From: Nelumbo lutea
Taxonomy: Eukaryota > Streptophyta > Magnoliopsida > Proteales > Nelumbonaceae
Assembly (NCBI GenBank): GCA_022828595.1
Contig: JAKGHH010000002.1
Span: forward strand, 69,722,383 to 69,786,382
Length of the DNA stretch: 64,000 nucleotides
Reading direction: 5' to 3'
The notes under the pieces were generated by a model that saw only the letters and a program-made list of their open reading frames with translations, was not told the origin of the DNA and made no database searches. Shown here in pieces: positions 23,418-33,527 of this stretch. The position numbers and the translations under genes were made by a program. Positions within the stretch are counted from its first letter, which is position 1. Every line of letters begins with the position of its first letter.

Positions 23418-23818
23418 AGCTATTTGAGATCGGCTCACAAGCCTCACAAGTCGAACTTTATTAGGCTCGAGCTCGGCTCGATTAATAAACAAGCTTGTAA
23501 AGCTTGGTTGATACTAAGCTGAGCCAATATTTTCACGAGACGAGCTCGGCTCATGGCCACCCCTAATACTAAATTTATACTTTTTGTCTCATTTGCACTC
23601 TATATCAATGTAAATTTTGCATAAAAAATTGATGTAAAATTTACAAAACCTTCTTGGTACCTCAATTCCATGTTGTATAATGTGGGGACCCTATTTTCAT
23701 TTTGCTTCTCACATACAAATAAAGTAATCATGACTCAGGCCATTTACACTGGTGTAATATTTGCACTTCCATGCATTTACACCACTTCAAATGAAATTTG
23801 CAAACGAATTGAGCCTTA

Positions 23819-24084
23819 GGCTGTGTTTGGTTGCAATGCAAATAAATTTGTACTGATGCAAAACTATGGCAGTGCAAATGATTTGAGTGTAAATTCTAAC
23901 CTATATTTGTTTCAAATTTTAGCTTATTTTATTTGATTGCAGTACAAATGAAATAAAATAAGACATGAAACAGAATAAAGTAAAACACAAAACAAAATTA
24001 AACGAGAATTTGCATTTTTTTTTCATTTGCACTTTAATAAATTTGTACTAGTGCAATAAAATTGCACTGCAACCAAACGCAGCC
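23819..24084. mobile_element. Tourist-like (PIF/Harbinger) MITE
   Basis: Terminal inverted repeats GGCTGTGTTTGGTTGCAATG and CACTGCAACCAAACGCAGCC with TTA target duplications (23816-23818 and 24085-24087). 266 bp, non-coding, AT-rich interior with TTTGCACT-type subrepeats. A truncated relative begins at 26899. Confidence 0.85.
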
Positions 24085-24087
24085 TTA

Positions 24088-25515
24088 GAAACAGCTATTA
24101 TGAAAATCCACTTTATTTCATCATTAGCATAAAGAAATATATGCCATCCTTTAACCTATAATTCCTTATTTTATCCTTTTTGTTTTTCAACATATGGATG
24201 AACCTGTGAACAATAATCAATTAACCATTCTGCAGCCATCAGCTTTTTTAATCAAAATGGGGTTTGTAATTTATATAACAAAGCCCCTAATTTATTTGCA
24301 AGAATCAAATATTATCTTATATATAAGGAGATCCATAGAATAATTGTGTTGTCATTTGTAGAAATGGGATTCTCAACATTTTTAACAAGCACATTGGCAA
24401 CACAATATACTTTAGATATCATTCCTCAAAATTTTTTCCCCTGTACTTTTGGTAGAACAAGTTGGGATAATTTATTCTTCATACTTCTAGTTAAAGCAAC
24501 AAAATTGAAGGTTATCCGTTTAACTAGGAAAAATCTATGATATCCAAATAATTGTATATTACTGAATTTCTATTATTTTGATTTTGCATTAGAGAGTATC
24601 AGTGAAATATATAAATTTTATCAAGGGAAGGATGTTGATATAAATATACAAATTTGGGGCAAAATCAACTCGTTAATGAATCACAGATCTTAGAGTCCAT
24701 TTGGTTCATGATTAGAGTTCGAATCAAAATCCCTCCATAGTCTATTTGGTTCAGATAAGAAATAGAATCAGTTATAATGGAATTTCATTCCCAAGAAAAG
24801 AGGAGAAAATGACCATTCCCTCAAATGAGAGAAATACCATTCTACTATAAATGGGAATGAGATTTCAATTTCGCCCAACCAAACAGTTAGGACCGAAATG
24901 GCCCATTCTGATTATGATTTCATACTTCTATAAATCTATAATTAGGTTGTCGGGTCGGTTCGGGTCTGAATTGGTATGACCCGATTTGCATGCAAAGTGA
25001 CCAATTCACAGATTTCAAGAAGGCAAAAAGCTGTGTCAAGCGCCCACCATCATACCCCGAATCTAGTAAGAAAACATCATTGATAACCGGATCCTTTTCT
25101 TGTCAACCACATCTTTATAGTCATTTTCCCATTATTATTAGCCCTCTCCAATTAACAAAGCATCTCCGTCATTTTCATAAACCACCAGGGCTCTTTCTGT
25201 AATTTTACTCAAAAGAAGTGGAAACTACAAAGCGTTGTGCATTCTTCGTAAGTTCGTATTCACTACACAGTCACAACAAGAAAAAAGCCGTTGCTGTCGT
25301 CACGATCCAGGGGTATTGTCGTCATTCTACACCAAAAAGGCCCAATCCCAGAAAGACTTCTAGACAAGACCCAAACCCTGCACAATCAAGTATCAACGGA
25401 AGCGGGCCCACCGCTAGACCAAATCTAACTTGGGCTACGGCCCACTGACGTCACGCCCGCGCCCAGTATCGGCCTCCTGGGTCCAGATATGAGAATCACA
25501 TGCACGTACCAGCTG
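24088..25515. other. intergenic DNA upstream of the CLE gene, no gene seen
   Basis: AT-rich to about 24950. A MITE-like fragment around 24700-24890 has TCCATTTGGTTCATGATTAG at one side and CCAACCAAACAGTTAGGACC at the other. From 25000 on the base composition becomes balanced and repeat-free. Short frames here resemble no protein. Confidence 0.5.
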
Positions 25516-25520
25516 GACAT

Positions 25521-25541
25521 GGCACGTGTCAAATGACGTGG
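25521..25541 (+). promoter_or_regulatory. G-box / ACGT cluster upstream of the CLE gene
   Basis: CACGTG (25523-25528) and TGACGTGG (25534-25541) lie about 340 bp before the CLE ATG. Both are canonical plant bZIP/bHLH core motifs. No clear TATA box was found nearer the gene; a CT repeat at 25808-25827 lies in the likely 5' leader. Confidence 0.4.
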
Positions 25542-25876
25542 CGTGACTGCTGCCGCCCAAAGAGAAAAGGCCTGCGCCGTAGGATGACGTACGGTGGGGA
25601 AAAGAACTGCCCAAGCTGGCCCTCCTCCAATGGCCGTCGGCCACCGGCTCCGATGAGACGTCCGTCTTAATCATTCGCCAGAAACGGCTGCTTATGCAAT
25701 CATTCACTCAGTTCTCTTCCAACCTTTAAATTGGGTCCTCCCCTCCGAATCCATTCTGTAATCTGTACTCTTATCTATCTCTCGATATACATTCTTCTTC
25801 CTTCTGTGCTCTCTCTCTCTCTCTCTGTTCTGCTAGCTAGCTTTATACTGTATTAGTGTTACAGATTTTGTTGGCA

Positions 25877-26488
25877 ATGGCGGTCAGGTTTGTGGTAGTG
25901 GTGGCCCATGTTGTTCTGGTGATGGCTGCGATATCGGTGATGGGAGAAGCTTCCGGTCTGTGACAGTTTCTTTTTCATCCTTTGGATAAAATCTGTGCTC
26001 TCTGGTCAAAGATTTCTTGCTTTGTTTTCTTTTTCTGTTACTTCATGTACAAGTTTGTGTTCTATCTTTTGAAGGGTAACAAAATTGATTAGTTTGTTGT
26101 TCTTGTGGCGGTTTAAGCAGATTGTGATAGAGGGTATGGGTGTTATCGTGCAGAGCCAGCTTCAACTGAGATTCAGAGTAGAAAGGTTTCATTTTGTAAC
26201 TGTAATCTGCAACTCAGAGTTCAGACTAAGCTTTGTTTATGTCTCTGGGCTTTTTTTGTCATTGTTATTTTACTTAAACGAAGCTTTTATATGTTACTTA
26301 CATCTTATTTTTTTCTCTGTTGTGTCTTCCAGCTTGTTCATGGTTCGAAGGTGGTCTTCAAGAGCTTTGTGCCGTTGGATTCTCATGGTGGTGGGAATCT
26401 AGTTGGCTGGGATCTGAGGAGGGCTCCTTCTGGTCCTGATCCTCTGCACCATCACGGTGACAGCCCTAAGAAGCCACAGACTCCATGA
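25877..26488 (+). CDS. CLV3-like: CLAVATA3/ESR-related (CLE) signalling peptide precursor, three exons
   Basis: Secreted prepropeptide that would be processed to a 12-13-residue ligand for leucine-rich-repeat receptor kinases; in the CLV3 branch it limits stem-cell number in shoot meristems. Proposed exons 25877-25955, 26121-26185 and 26333-26488 join in frame to 99 residues, close to CLV3 (96). Residues 1-25 form a hydrophobic signal peptide (MAVRFVVVVAHVVLVMAAIS). The CLE motif is at residues 77-88, RRAPSGPDPLHH, then HG and a PKKPQTP tail as in CLV3-type proteins. Acceptors (TTTAAGCAG, CTTCCAG) are good; donors GTCTGT and GTTTCA are weak, so exon 2 is less certain than exons 1 and 3. The ATG context GGCAATGG is favourable. 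Three exons are also typical of CLV3. No disabling change is seen. Confidence 0.8.
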
Positions 26489-26898
26489 GCCATGAGCTCT
26501 CTCTCTCTCTCTCTAGTTGTAAGCACTGAAAGAATGTTTTGTGAACTCACGACCAGGACAAAAAGAAACATGTGATAGATCTTTTTCTTTTTCTTTATTA
26601 TGGGATACTTTGATGTTATAATGGAAGTTAGTTACATTTTTCTTTCTTTTTTATCCATCTATAGTAGTAAGGTGTTTGATTTGGAGCGCACAGTTTTTTG
26701 TTTTTATTCTGTTTCATCTGATCATGAGCATTGTATCAGATGTAAGCCAATTAGATTTATAGTAATATCCATCTGTGATTATCGACTACTAATCAGTACT
26801 TTCATATATGAGAGAGAGAGAGAGAGAATGATCCAAAGTGTAATTAGGGGACGTTTGGAGGTGCTTTAACTTTTAATCATTTTCATCATTGTACTTTA
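26489..26898. other. 3' flank of the CLE gene, no gene seen
   Basis: Contains a CT repeat (26496-26514) just after the stop, likely in the 3' untranslated region, and a GA repeat at 26810-26828. No canonical polyadenylation signal stands out. Confidence 0.5.
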
Positions 26899-27110
26899 GG
26901 CTGTGTTTGGTTGCAGTGCAATTTTGTATGTATTAGTACAAATGCATGGGAATGCAGGAATGCAAATGAAAAGAATGAAAATATTTGTTTAATTTTATTT
27001 TGGATTTTACTTTATTCTTCTCGTGGTCATAATTTACTTCAGAATTTACACTCAAATCATTTGCACTATCAAGATTTTGCATCAGTTCAATATTGCATCA
27101 GTTCATTATT
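26899..27110. mobile_element. truncated Tourist-like MITE
   Basis: The left end GGCTGTGTTTGGTTGCAGTG after TTA matches the MITE at 23819, and the interior has the same TTGCACT/AATTTACAC motifs. No matching right terminal repeat is found, so it is truncated near 27110. Confidence 0.55.
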
Positions 27111-27210
27111 TTCCCGTGGATGGAATTCTAAAATTATTTGTCCACGTGGCAAGTCTGAAAACCCGTTATTTGCAAAAGGACTAGCCACGTGGATGAAAGG
27201 ATGCATATTT

Positions 27211-27433
27211 AAGGGTCTCTCGTGGGAGACCGGATCTGCTGCTTACATAAGGCGCCTCACATATAAGTTATTTTTGACGGGAGATGTTCACAATGCACGG
27301 AGACCGGATCTGCTACTTACATAAGGCGCCTCACATACAAGTTATTTTTGACGGGAGATGTTCACAATGCACGGTGGATGTGCATGTGAGGCGCCCAAGT
27401 GTGTGAGGAGCAGATCCCGTTCCCTCCGGTGGG
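27211..27433. repeat. inverted-repeat element with an internal 74-bp direct duplication
   Basis: The left arm (CCGGATCTGCTGCTTACATA, then GGCGCCTCACAT) is mirrored on the right (ATGTGAGGCGCCC, then GAGCAGATCCCG). The left arm and adjoining sequence are duplicated head to tail: 27227-27300 and 27301-27374 differ at only a few bases. Possibly a MULE-type MITE; the outer ends are uncertain. Confidence 0.5.
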
Positions 27434-27439
27434 ATATAT

Positions 27440-29775
27440 AGTTTTAATAGTTTGAGGTGGAAGAGCTATCATATTTTAATTAAAATGGAGCATCCATGGA
27501 GTTTGGTCTTAATTTAATCCAAACTAGTCCAATCCCAACCTGGTTCTCTTGGTCTAGTACAAATAGAAAAGAAAAGAAAAACATGTCCCCATCATAGTGG
27601 TAGCTATTTCCTAAAATGTATTCTGTATAAATATCTAGCATTATTAAACATATTCCTATGCATGCTGTTCTTATAATTATTTGGTAAAAGAATCTGAAAA
27701 AATAAGAAAAATAAGAAATAAAACCTGATGGATGTTTGCGATAATAACCAGGCTTCATTTTACTGGAACTTAATTACCCGAAAGAAATTAAGTCTGTGTT
27801 TGGTTTGAAAGAAAAGGTAGGGAAAGGTATTCAAACCAAACACAACCTAGAAGGTAAATAGAATGAAGGTTCTGATATCTACACATTGTATCAAATACAA
27901 AGTTACTAATGATATGGAATGAAATGGTGTATTTGGTTCTCTTGCTATTTATGTGAAAAATGGTGCCAGTTTATTGCCATACAGACGTTATTCAACATTT
28001 GTCTCCATTTTTATGAGAGAACCATTGGAAAAACTTCATTTTAATGGTTTGACCAATCTTTAGTCGTTTATAATAAAATCTGCATCTAGCTATCAAACAA
28101 TAATAAAAAAATATTTATCAATTCTTTTTCTTATTTTTTAAGATAAATCACTTACAAAACATTTTTCGATAAATGGTCACAGTACCAAAGATCATCTGAT
28201 GAATTTTACAGTTGTAATCCAAGGTGAATCCACTGATACATCAGCTAGTTGAGGATCAAGAACAACACTAGTATCTTGATCACTCCATCTTTCGAGCTTA
28301 TTATGGGTGATGCGTCTTCAATGCCTATGTACTGTCACTCTAAGGGTCCAAATTGGGCTAGGTTAATTAGGCTGAACCCATTCTCAAAAAGTTGAGGGTT
28401 GTGTTGGGTTCGGTTGAAGGTTTGATTGAAGTTTAAGCCAGGAACATTAGGGCTGAATCTGTTTGGTTTGCAGAACTAGAGGGTATAGAATTTGCAAAAT
28501 TGGAATCGCCAGCTCTTTGGTTGGGTGGAATGGCATTCTCCCATTTGAACGTATTACCATTATAGCCAATCTTATTTTAAGCAGCAAAAAAAAAAAGAAA
28601 ATTAAAATTAAACCAGAGAGAGAGAAAGAAATAACTTAAAAGCCATAAACTCTATTTCTCTTTACTCGACAATGATTCTCTTTGAATATCTTATGGAATT
28701 TAATTATGGTTTTCGTTTAAACCAAATAAATAGGAGGAAAGGATGATTCCAAATAATTTCAGGCCCGATCTCAAGCCGAGCTAAAAAGGATCACTTAAAT
28801 TCAAATCTAACCAAATTTCTACTCAACTCTTATATAGCGACGACCATTACTTTTAATCTATGGAACATGCAATAATGCTAGAAAACAGGCTGGGCTCTAC
28901 TTAAAATAGTTAAATTTAATATAATATAGTGTTTGGATGATCCCCATACTTTAAACCACGCTCTTAAGTCACCATTACTTCGTTCTTATATTTAATAATG
29001 CTTAAGTGAGCCAATCTCATTAATTTTCTAATCTAAGCTTAAGAAATATGAACATTTTTGAAATAAAGAAGTGAAGAAATCGGGGGAACGTAACTTGAAT
29101 TCGACATTAACCATATGTGAGGTAATCAATTTGAGTAGTTAAGGTTAGAGTTGAGGGTTTAACAATTTGGATAGGGTTATATATTGACCTCAACTAGACC
29201 TAACGCCCAACTTGCACTCCATAATCCATTCATATGCATTGTCCTGTTATTAAGCTTTTACATCTTTGGGAGTAGAAAAAAAAAACAAAAAAAAGAAATG
29301 ACTACTGCATTCAACAGGGATCTCAACAAAATTTTATATGTATCCACTAAATGGAGTATTGAACTTTTTATAGTGTCTTTTTTTTTCTCTTACTAATTAA
29401 GGGCCTGCTGTTTGGTCTGTCTTTTTGTATGGCCTTTCGGCTGTTTATAAGTTGGGCAAACTAATTTTTGGTCTATTTCCGTTTGGTTCATGAAAGATCT
29501 AGCTGCAAAAAGTTGGAGCACCGAAAAAACACGAGAAGCCCATTTTGAGATGATTTCGAGAAGCTCCAAATAAAGTTTTTTTGTGTTTTATTCTTGCACG
29601 GAAAGAATCACAAAAAGACGTGATACTACCAAACTAGTTTCGGGCTTCTCAGGTCTTCATGCAAAATCTCAATGCGTCTTTTTACTGTCAAAGCTACTAA
29701 AATATCTTCCCAAAAAAATGTGCCAAATGGGCCTAACATGGTGTTTGGTTCTATTGGAAAACAGTGCCACCACTA
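27440..29775. other. 2.3 kb of AT-rich intergenic DNA, no gene seen
   Basis: No credible coding frame. Degraded MITE-like pieces carry TTTGGTT motifs near 27800, 27930, 28470 and 29410-29480. Nothing else is identifiable. Confidence 0.5.
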
Positions 29776-30783
29776 ATTGCCATTAGTGGTGGCAATTGGG
29801 TGGGTTGGGTTGGGTTTGGTTTGGGTTGAGCTTCAACCTAATCCATCTAACCTGCCAACACATTAATGACCTAGTTATATAAAATTAAATGGGTTGGGTT
29901 CAACCCAAACCCGCTTTGACCCAATCCAAACCGCACAAACCCATTAAACTTATATTTATGTACTTGAAACAAAAAACTTACTCCCACTTGACAAATAAGT
30001 TGCTCATAGCTTGGTGGTAATAGTAGTTGTTATTTACATAAGTGGTGAAGATTCAAATCGGCGAAGCCATTTTACTATGTTCGGGTTTTGTGCTTGACCG
30101 AACCACTTAAGTTCAAACCAGTCAGACCAACTTGAATAGTCTAATTGGATTGTCTTCGAGCTAATCACATCAAGAGTGGTTAAATCATTTGGATTCAGAT
30201 AAGTCCAGTTGGACCAGACCAGACCCGTACAATCAATGGTGGATTGATTTGGACAAGCCCATATTAGGTTTATGCATGGGTTTGGGACCGAACTAATTAG
30301 CCCGAAGCAAGTCAGTGGAAATAAATTGGATCGGTCCAGATTCGGGTTGGGTTGTACAAATACGAGTTGGACTGGATGATCCAATCCGGGTCAAGGCAAG
30401 CGGGGTGGATTTTGGGTTGACCCGGACCCTAGTCCAGACCAAAACATCCCGTCCTATCCCATTTTGGATTTGAGTCGACCTGAGTTGACCTACCCTGGGT
30501 CGGGTTGGGTTCAGACCAGGCTGGTCGACCTAAACGAACTGAACCGAGGTGATCAAGTCTGTTCATATTTAGACCAAGTTGAGCAAGTTCAGACTCGGGT
30601 CAAGTTGATTTGGATTTATGTTGATTTGGGTGAAGTGTGTTTATTCAAAATAAAACTAAATTTAGTAAATAATTATTAGAAACTTAATGCATTAATTATA
30701 AATTATTTCATTCAAATGAGAAAACTAAAAAAAAAAGCTAAGGAATTAATACTTATATCTTTAGTGGTTAACCCAATGGTTAT

Positions 30784-31669
30784 TGATGAAGGAGGATTTG
30801 GCCCGACCTCTTTATTATGTGACACGTGGCAGAAACGACAGCTCGGCAAAAGGGGCCAAGCCTAGGCGGGAACAAGGGGACACACTTCGCCGAACTGCCA
30901 CCTTGTAACAGCTCGGGATAGACTTCGCCAAACTGACCCACCTTGTAACAGCTCGGGATACACTTCGCTGAACTGACCCTTGTAACAGCTCGGGATACAC
31001 TTCGCCGAACTACCACCTTGTAACAGCTCGGGATACACTTCGCCGAACTGACCCACCTTGTAACAGCTTGGGATACACTTCGCTGAACTGACCCTTGTAA
31101 CAGCTCGGGATACACTTCGAACTGACCCACCTTGTAACAGTTCGGGATACCTCCGAGCTCAAGACCGCCTCGCTCATCACTTCGCATCATCTTCTGGGCA
31201 CCAAAGCCAAACAAGTACCATGCTTGACACTAGGGAAGTCCGTGCTCGAGGGCGCCACGCCTGACTGACTGGGGATCTGACGTTTGGCAGCAGCACTCTA
31301 AATGGCCACCTGCCCCCGCCACTGACGCCGCCATCTCCAGTTAGACGGTTAGGCAGTGCCGGTTCTGTCTCAGCAGAAAGGACGACGACTGAGTCGACAA
31401 GCACAAGGGTAATCATACCCGACCTGACGAGGGCCTCGGGACGAGCACACGAAGTGACTATAAGAGCCCCTTGCCCCCCGACAACGGAGGTATGCAAACT
31501 TTGCGCTATCTGGTATTACCATGCTTTTGAAGGATTCTAACTTGAGCTTCGGAGCCTCTACACCGGGTTCCCCCCGGAGCTTTCCCATCTCTTTCATTTC
31601 AGGTTCCCTGCTACCCCGTTCGGAAGCAAGGCAGCGGACAGCTAAGACCAGCCGGATCGCGCTCCATCA
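30784..31669 (+). repeat. 5' LTR of Gypsy3 (886 bp)
   Basis: TG...CA ends, weak TATA (CTATAAGAG) near 31458, shared motif CTAACTTGAGCTTCGGAGCC near 31536. Contains 7 copies of the 40-bp repeat. Confidence 0.93.
30884..31150. repeat. 40-bp tandem array in the 5' LTR (7 copies)
   Basis: The unit is CGAACTGACCCACCTTGTAA followed by CAGCTCGGGATACACTTCGC; some copies are 37 bp because CCA is missing. All frames stay open by repetition, giving false repetitive proteins on the minus strand. Confidence 0.95.
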
Positions 31670-31671
31670 AT

Positions 31672-31688
31672 TGGCGCCGTCTGTGGGA
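31672..31688 (+). promoter_or_regulatory. primer-binding site of Gypsy3
   Basis: TGGCGCCGTCTGTGGGA two bases after the 5' LTR, identical to Gypsy2. Confidence 0.8.
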
Positions 31689-31755
31689 AACGCTTCGAAA
31701 AGCCTCCCTCCAAACTTTGATACCCCCTTTTTTTTCTTCAAAAAACCCAACACTC

Positions 31756-33527
31756 ATGGCCTCCTCCAGCAACACCGGACGTGGCACGGAGACAAACGCC
31801 ACTGGGGAGCAATTTTAGGACCCCGTAGTGTGGGTTGGACACTACTACCACAAGCCACAAGTAGTGGCACCCGTAAACCCTCCTACCACAAGCGTCCCCT
31901 TTCCTCTCCCCATTGAGACAACCTTCACTGAACCAACTGCCGTCCCCCTGGCAGCTAGCCAAAACCGATTGGAGGACCTGATGCAGTGCATGCGGGCAAT
32001 GCAAGCCCAAATGCAACAGTTCCAGCAACACCAGCTTCACCAGCACCAAGTGCTGCACAACATCTCCCAGTATCACTATCAACAACAGTTCCCCCAACTG
32101 CCACTGAACCAACCACTACTTCCACCTCGCCACCCCGCTCTGAGGCCGATCAAGGCCTCCCCGCAGGATGGGCGCCCCCGCCAGGCGTAGGCCTCCCGGC
32201 CCCAGAACCACCCCAACAGCCAGGCCTCGTCCCCAGGCCGAAGAGAGAAAAATGTCATCCCCGCCTCGCAACCCGCAGGCGGGTCGGGAACCTCGCCCGC
32301 GAGGTCGGCACCCCGGCGCTCCAAGCCCAAGCTCCCGCTCACCGAAAACCGATTCAGCGCCCTGGCGGCAGACTACCAGCACTCCGGGCCCATCGAGCTC
32401 GGCAACACGGAGGCCAGTAGCGCCAGCACAAGGCCCGCTCAACGGCCAAGGCGCCGGCGAAGTCGCCAAACCGCCACCCGCGCCTTGTCGGAATTCAGAG
32501 GCAAAGACGCGAGCTTGGACGAGGTAGGGGCTGCCCCGGCTCTCTCTGTTCCTTCCCCCCTCGCATCGGAACTCCTGGCGGTCCCCTTACCCAGAGACTT
32601 CAAGCTCCCACCTCTGGAAAAGTACGACGGGTCCTTCGACCCCAACGACCACGTTGACGCCTTTCAGTCCCAAATGCACCTCGCCAGGGCTAGCGAATCG
32701 TGCATGTGCGTGGCCTTTACCACCACCCTCAGGGGGTAGCCCGCACTTGGTACAGGAACCTGGACCCTGGGTCGATAAAGTGTTGGGCCCAGTTCGTGCA
32801 AGTCTTCACCACACACTTCGTCACCAGCCGACGGTGCCCCAGAACAGAGGAAAGCATCTTCGGAGTGGTCCAAAGAGAAGGAGAATCTATTCGGGGCTAC
32901 ATCAAGCAGTTCAACGAAGCATGCTTGCAAATACTGCGGTTGGACCCCGCAGTGCAGCTCGCGATGGCCAAAAGAGGGGTGACGCACAAAGAGTTCAAAT
33001 GGCACATGGTGGCCAACTAGCCCGCGACCGTGGCCGAATTCCTCAAACTCGCGGATAAGTTCATGAGGACAGAGGAAGAAATCAACCAACGAACCGAAAG
33101 TGGGAACGAGAAAAGAAAGAGAGAAGGCGAGCTCTCCAACCCGGTGAATAGAAAAAACCCGACCCAGGAGCCGAAGACGAACCAGTCCTTCCGGGCCCCC
33201 CTAGCAGTTCGGACGGACTACACGCTGTTAAACACAAGGCGGACAGAGATCTTAATGACGATCAAAGACGCTCCGTACGTTAAGTGGCCACCTCGCCTAA
33301 AAGGAAATCCGAACGAGAGAAACAAGAATTTGTATTGTAGTTTCCATAGAGACCATGGTCATAGCACCGAACAGTGTAATAACCTCTGGGACGAGATAGA
33401 AGGACTCATCCGCCGCGGATACTTGAGAAACTTTGTACAGCACAACAATAACAATAAAGCAGGTCGGCAAGGGGAGCACGAAAAGGATGCCCCCGAGTCT
33501 AGCAACAGACCTGCCGAACCATTGTAG
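31756..33527 (+). pseudogene. gag of Gypsy3
   Basis: It begins MASSSNTGRGTETNATGEQF with a stop at 31813, then a Gln/His-rich coiled region (QAQMQQFQQHQLHQHQVLHN) to a stop at 32188. The rest is in other frames: a basic Pro/Arg-rich segment, LLAVPLPRDFKLPPLEKYDG, FDPNDHVDAFQSQMHLARAS, then after a frame change at a G5 run near 32739 TWYRNLDPGSIKCWAQFVQV, QREGESIRGYIKQFNEACLQ and the Tat-type nucleocapsid (FHRDHGHSTEQC, then IEGLIRRGYLRNFVQ). The frame ends at TAG 33525-33527. Pol follows in the same frame, as in gag-pol elements with a border stop. Confidence 0.87.

Larger units (their letters stand above)
11921..23565. mobile_element. hAT-A2: non-autonomous hAT-like element, outer shell of a triple nest
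   Basis: The left end TAGGGATGGATTCGACC and the right end CGGCTCATGGCCACCCCTA form hAT-type inverted ends. A perfect 8-bp target duplication ATACTAAA flanks them (11913-11920 and 23566-23573). Subterminal GAGCTCGGCTC repeats and the AT-rich core match hAT-A1. Its own sequence is only 11921-12149 plus 23356-23565, about 430 bp; the rest is the inserted MULE-like element and Gypsy2. Non-autonomous. Confidence 0.88.

Noticed and set aside
23134..23427. Plus-strand frame ending in a long Tyr run
   Set aside because: It runs through the MULE terminal repeat and a TTA microsatellite; the Tyr run is the microsatellite.
29995..30060. tRNA-like segment (CTTGGTGGTAAT, then GATTCAAATCG) in hAT-B
   Set aside because: Box-like motifs only, no cloverleaf and no SINE body; chance resemblance or a very decayed SINE.
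30034..30679. Frames of 70-116 codons on both strands within hAT-B
   Set aside because: They come from GGGTTGGGT/GACC-rich subterminal repeats; no domain, start context or splice structure.
30884..31150. CRISPR-like array
   Set aside because: Units are directly adjacent without unique spacers, inside a plant retrotransposon LTR.
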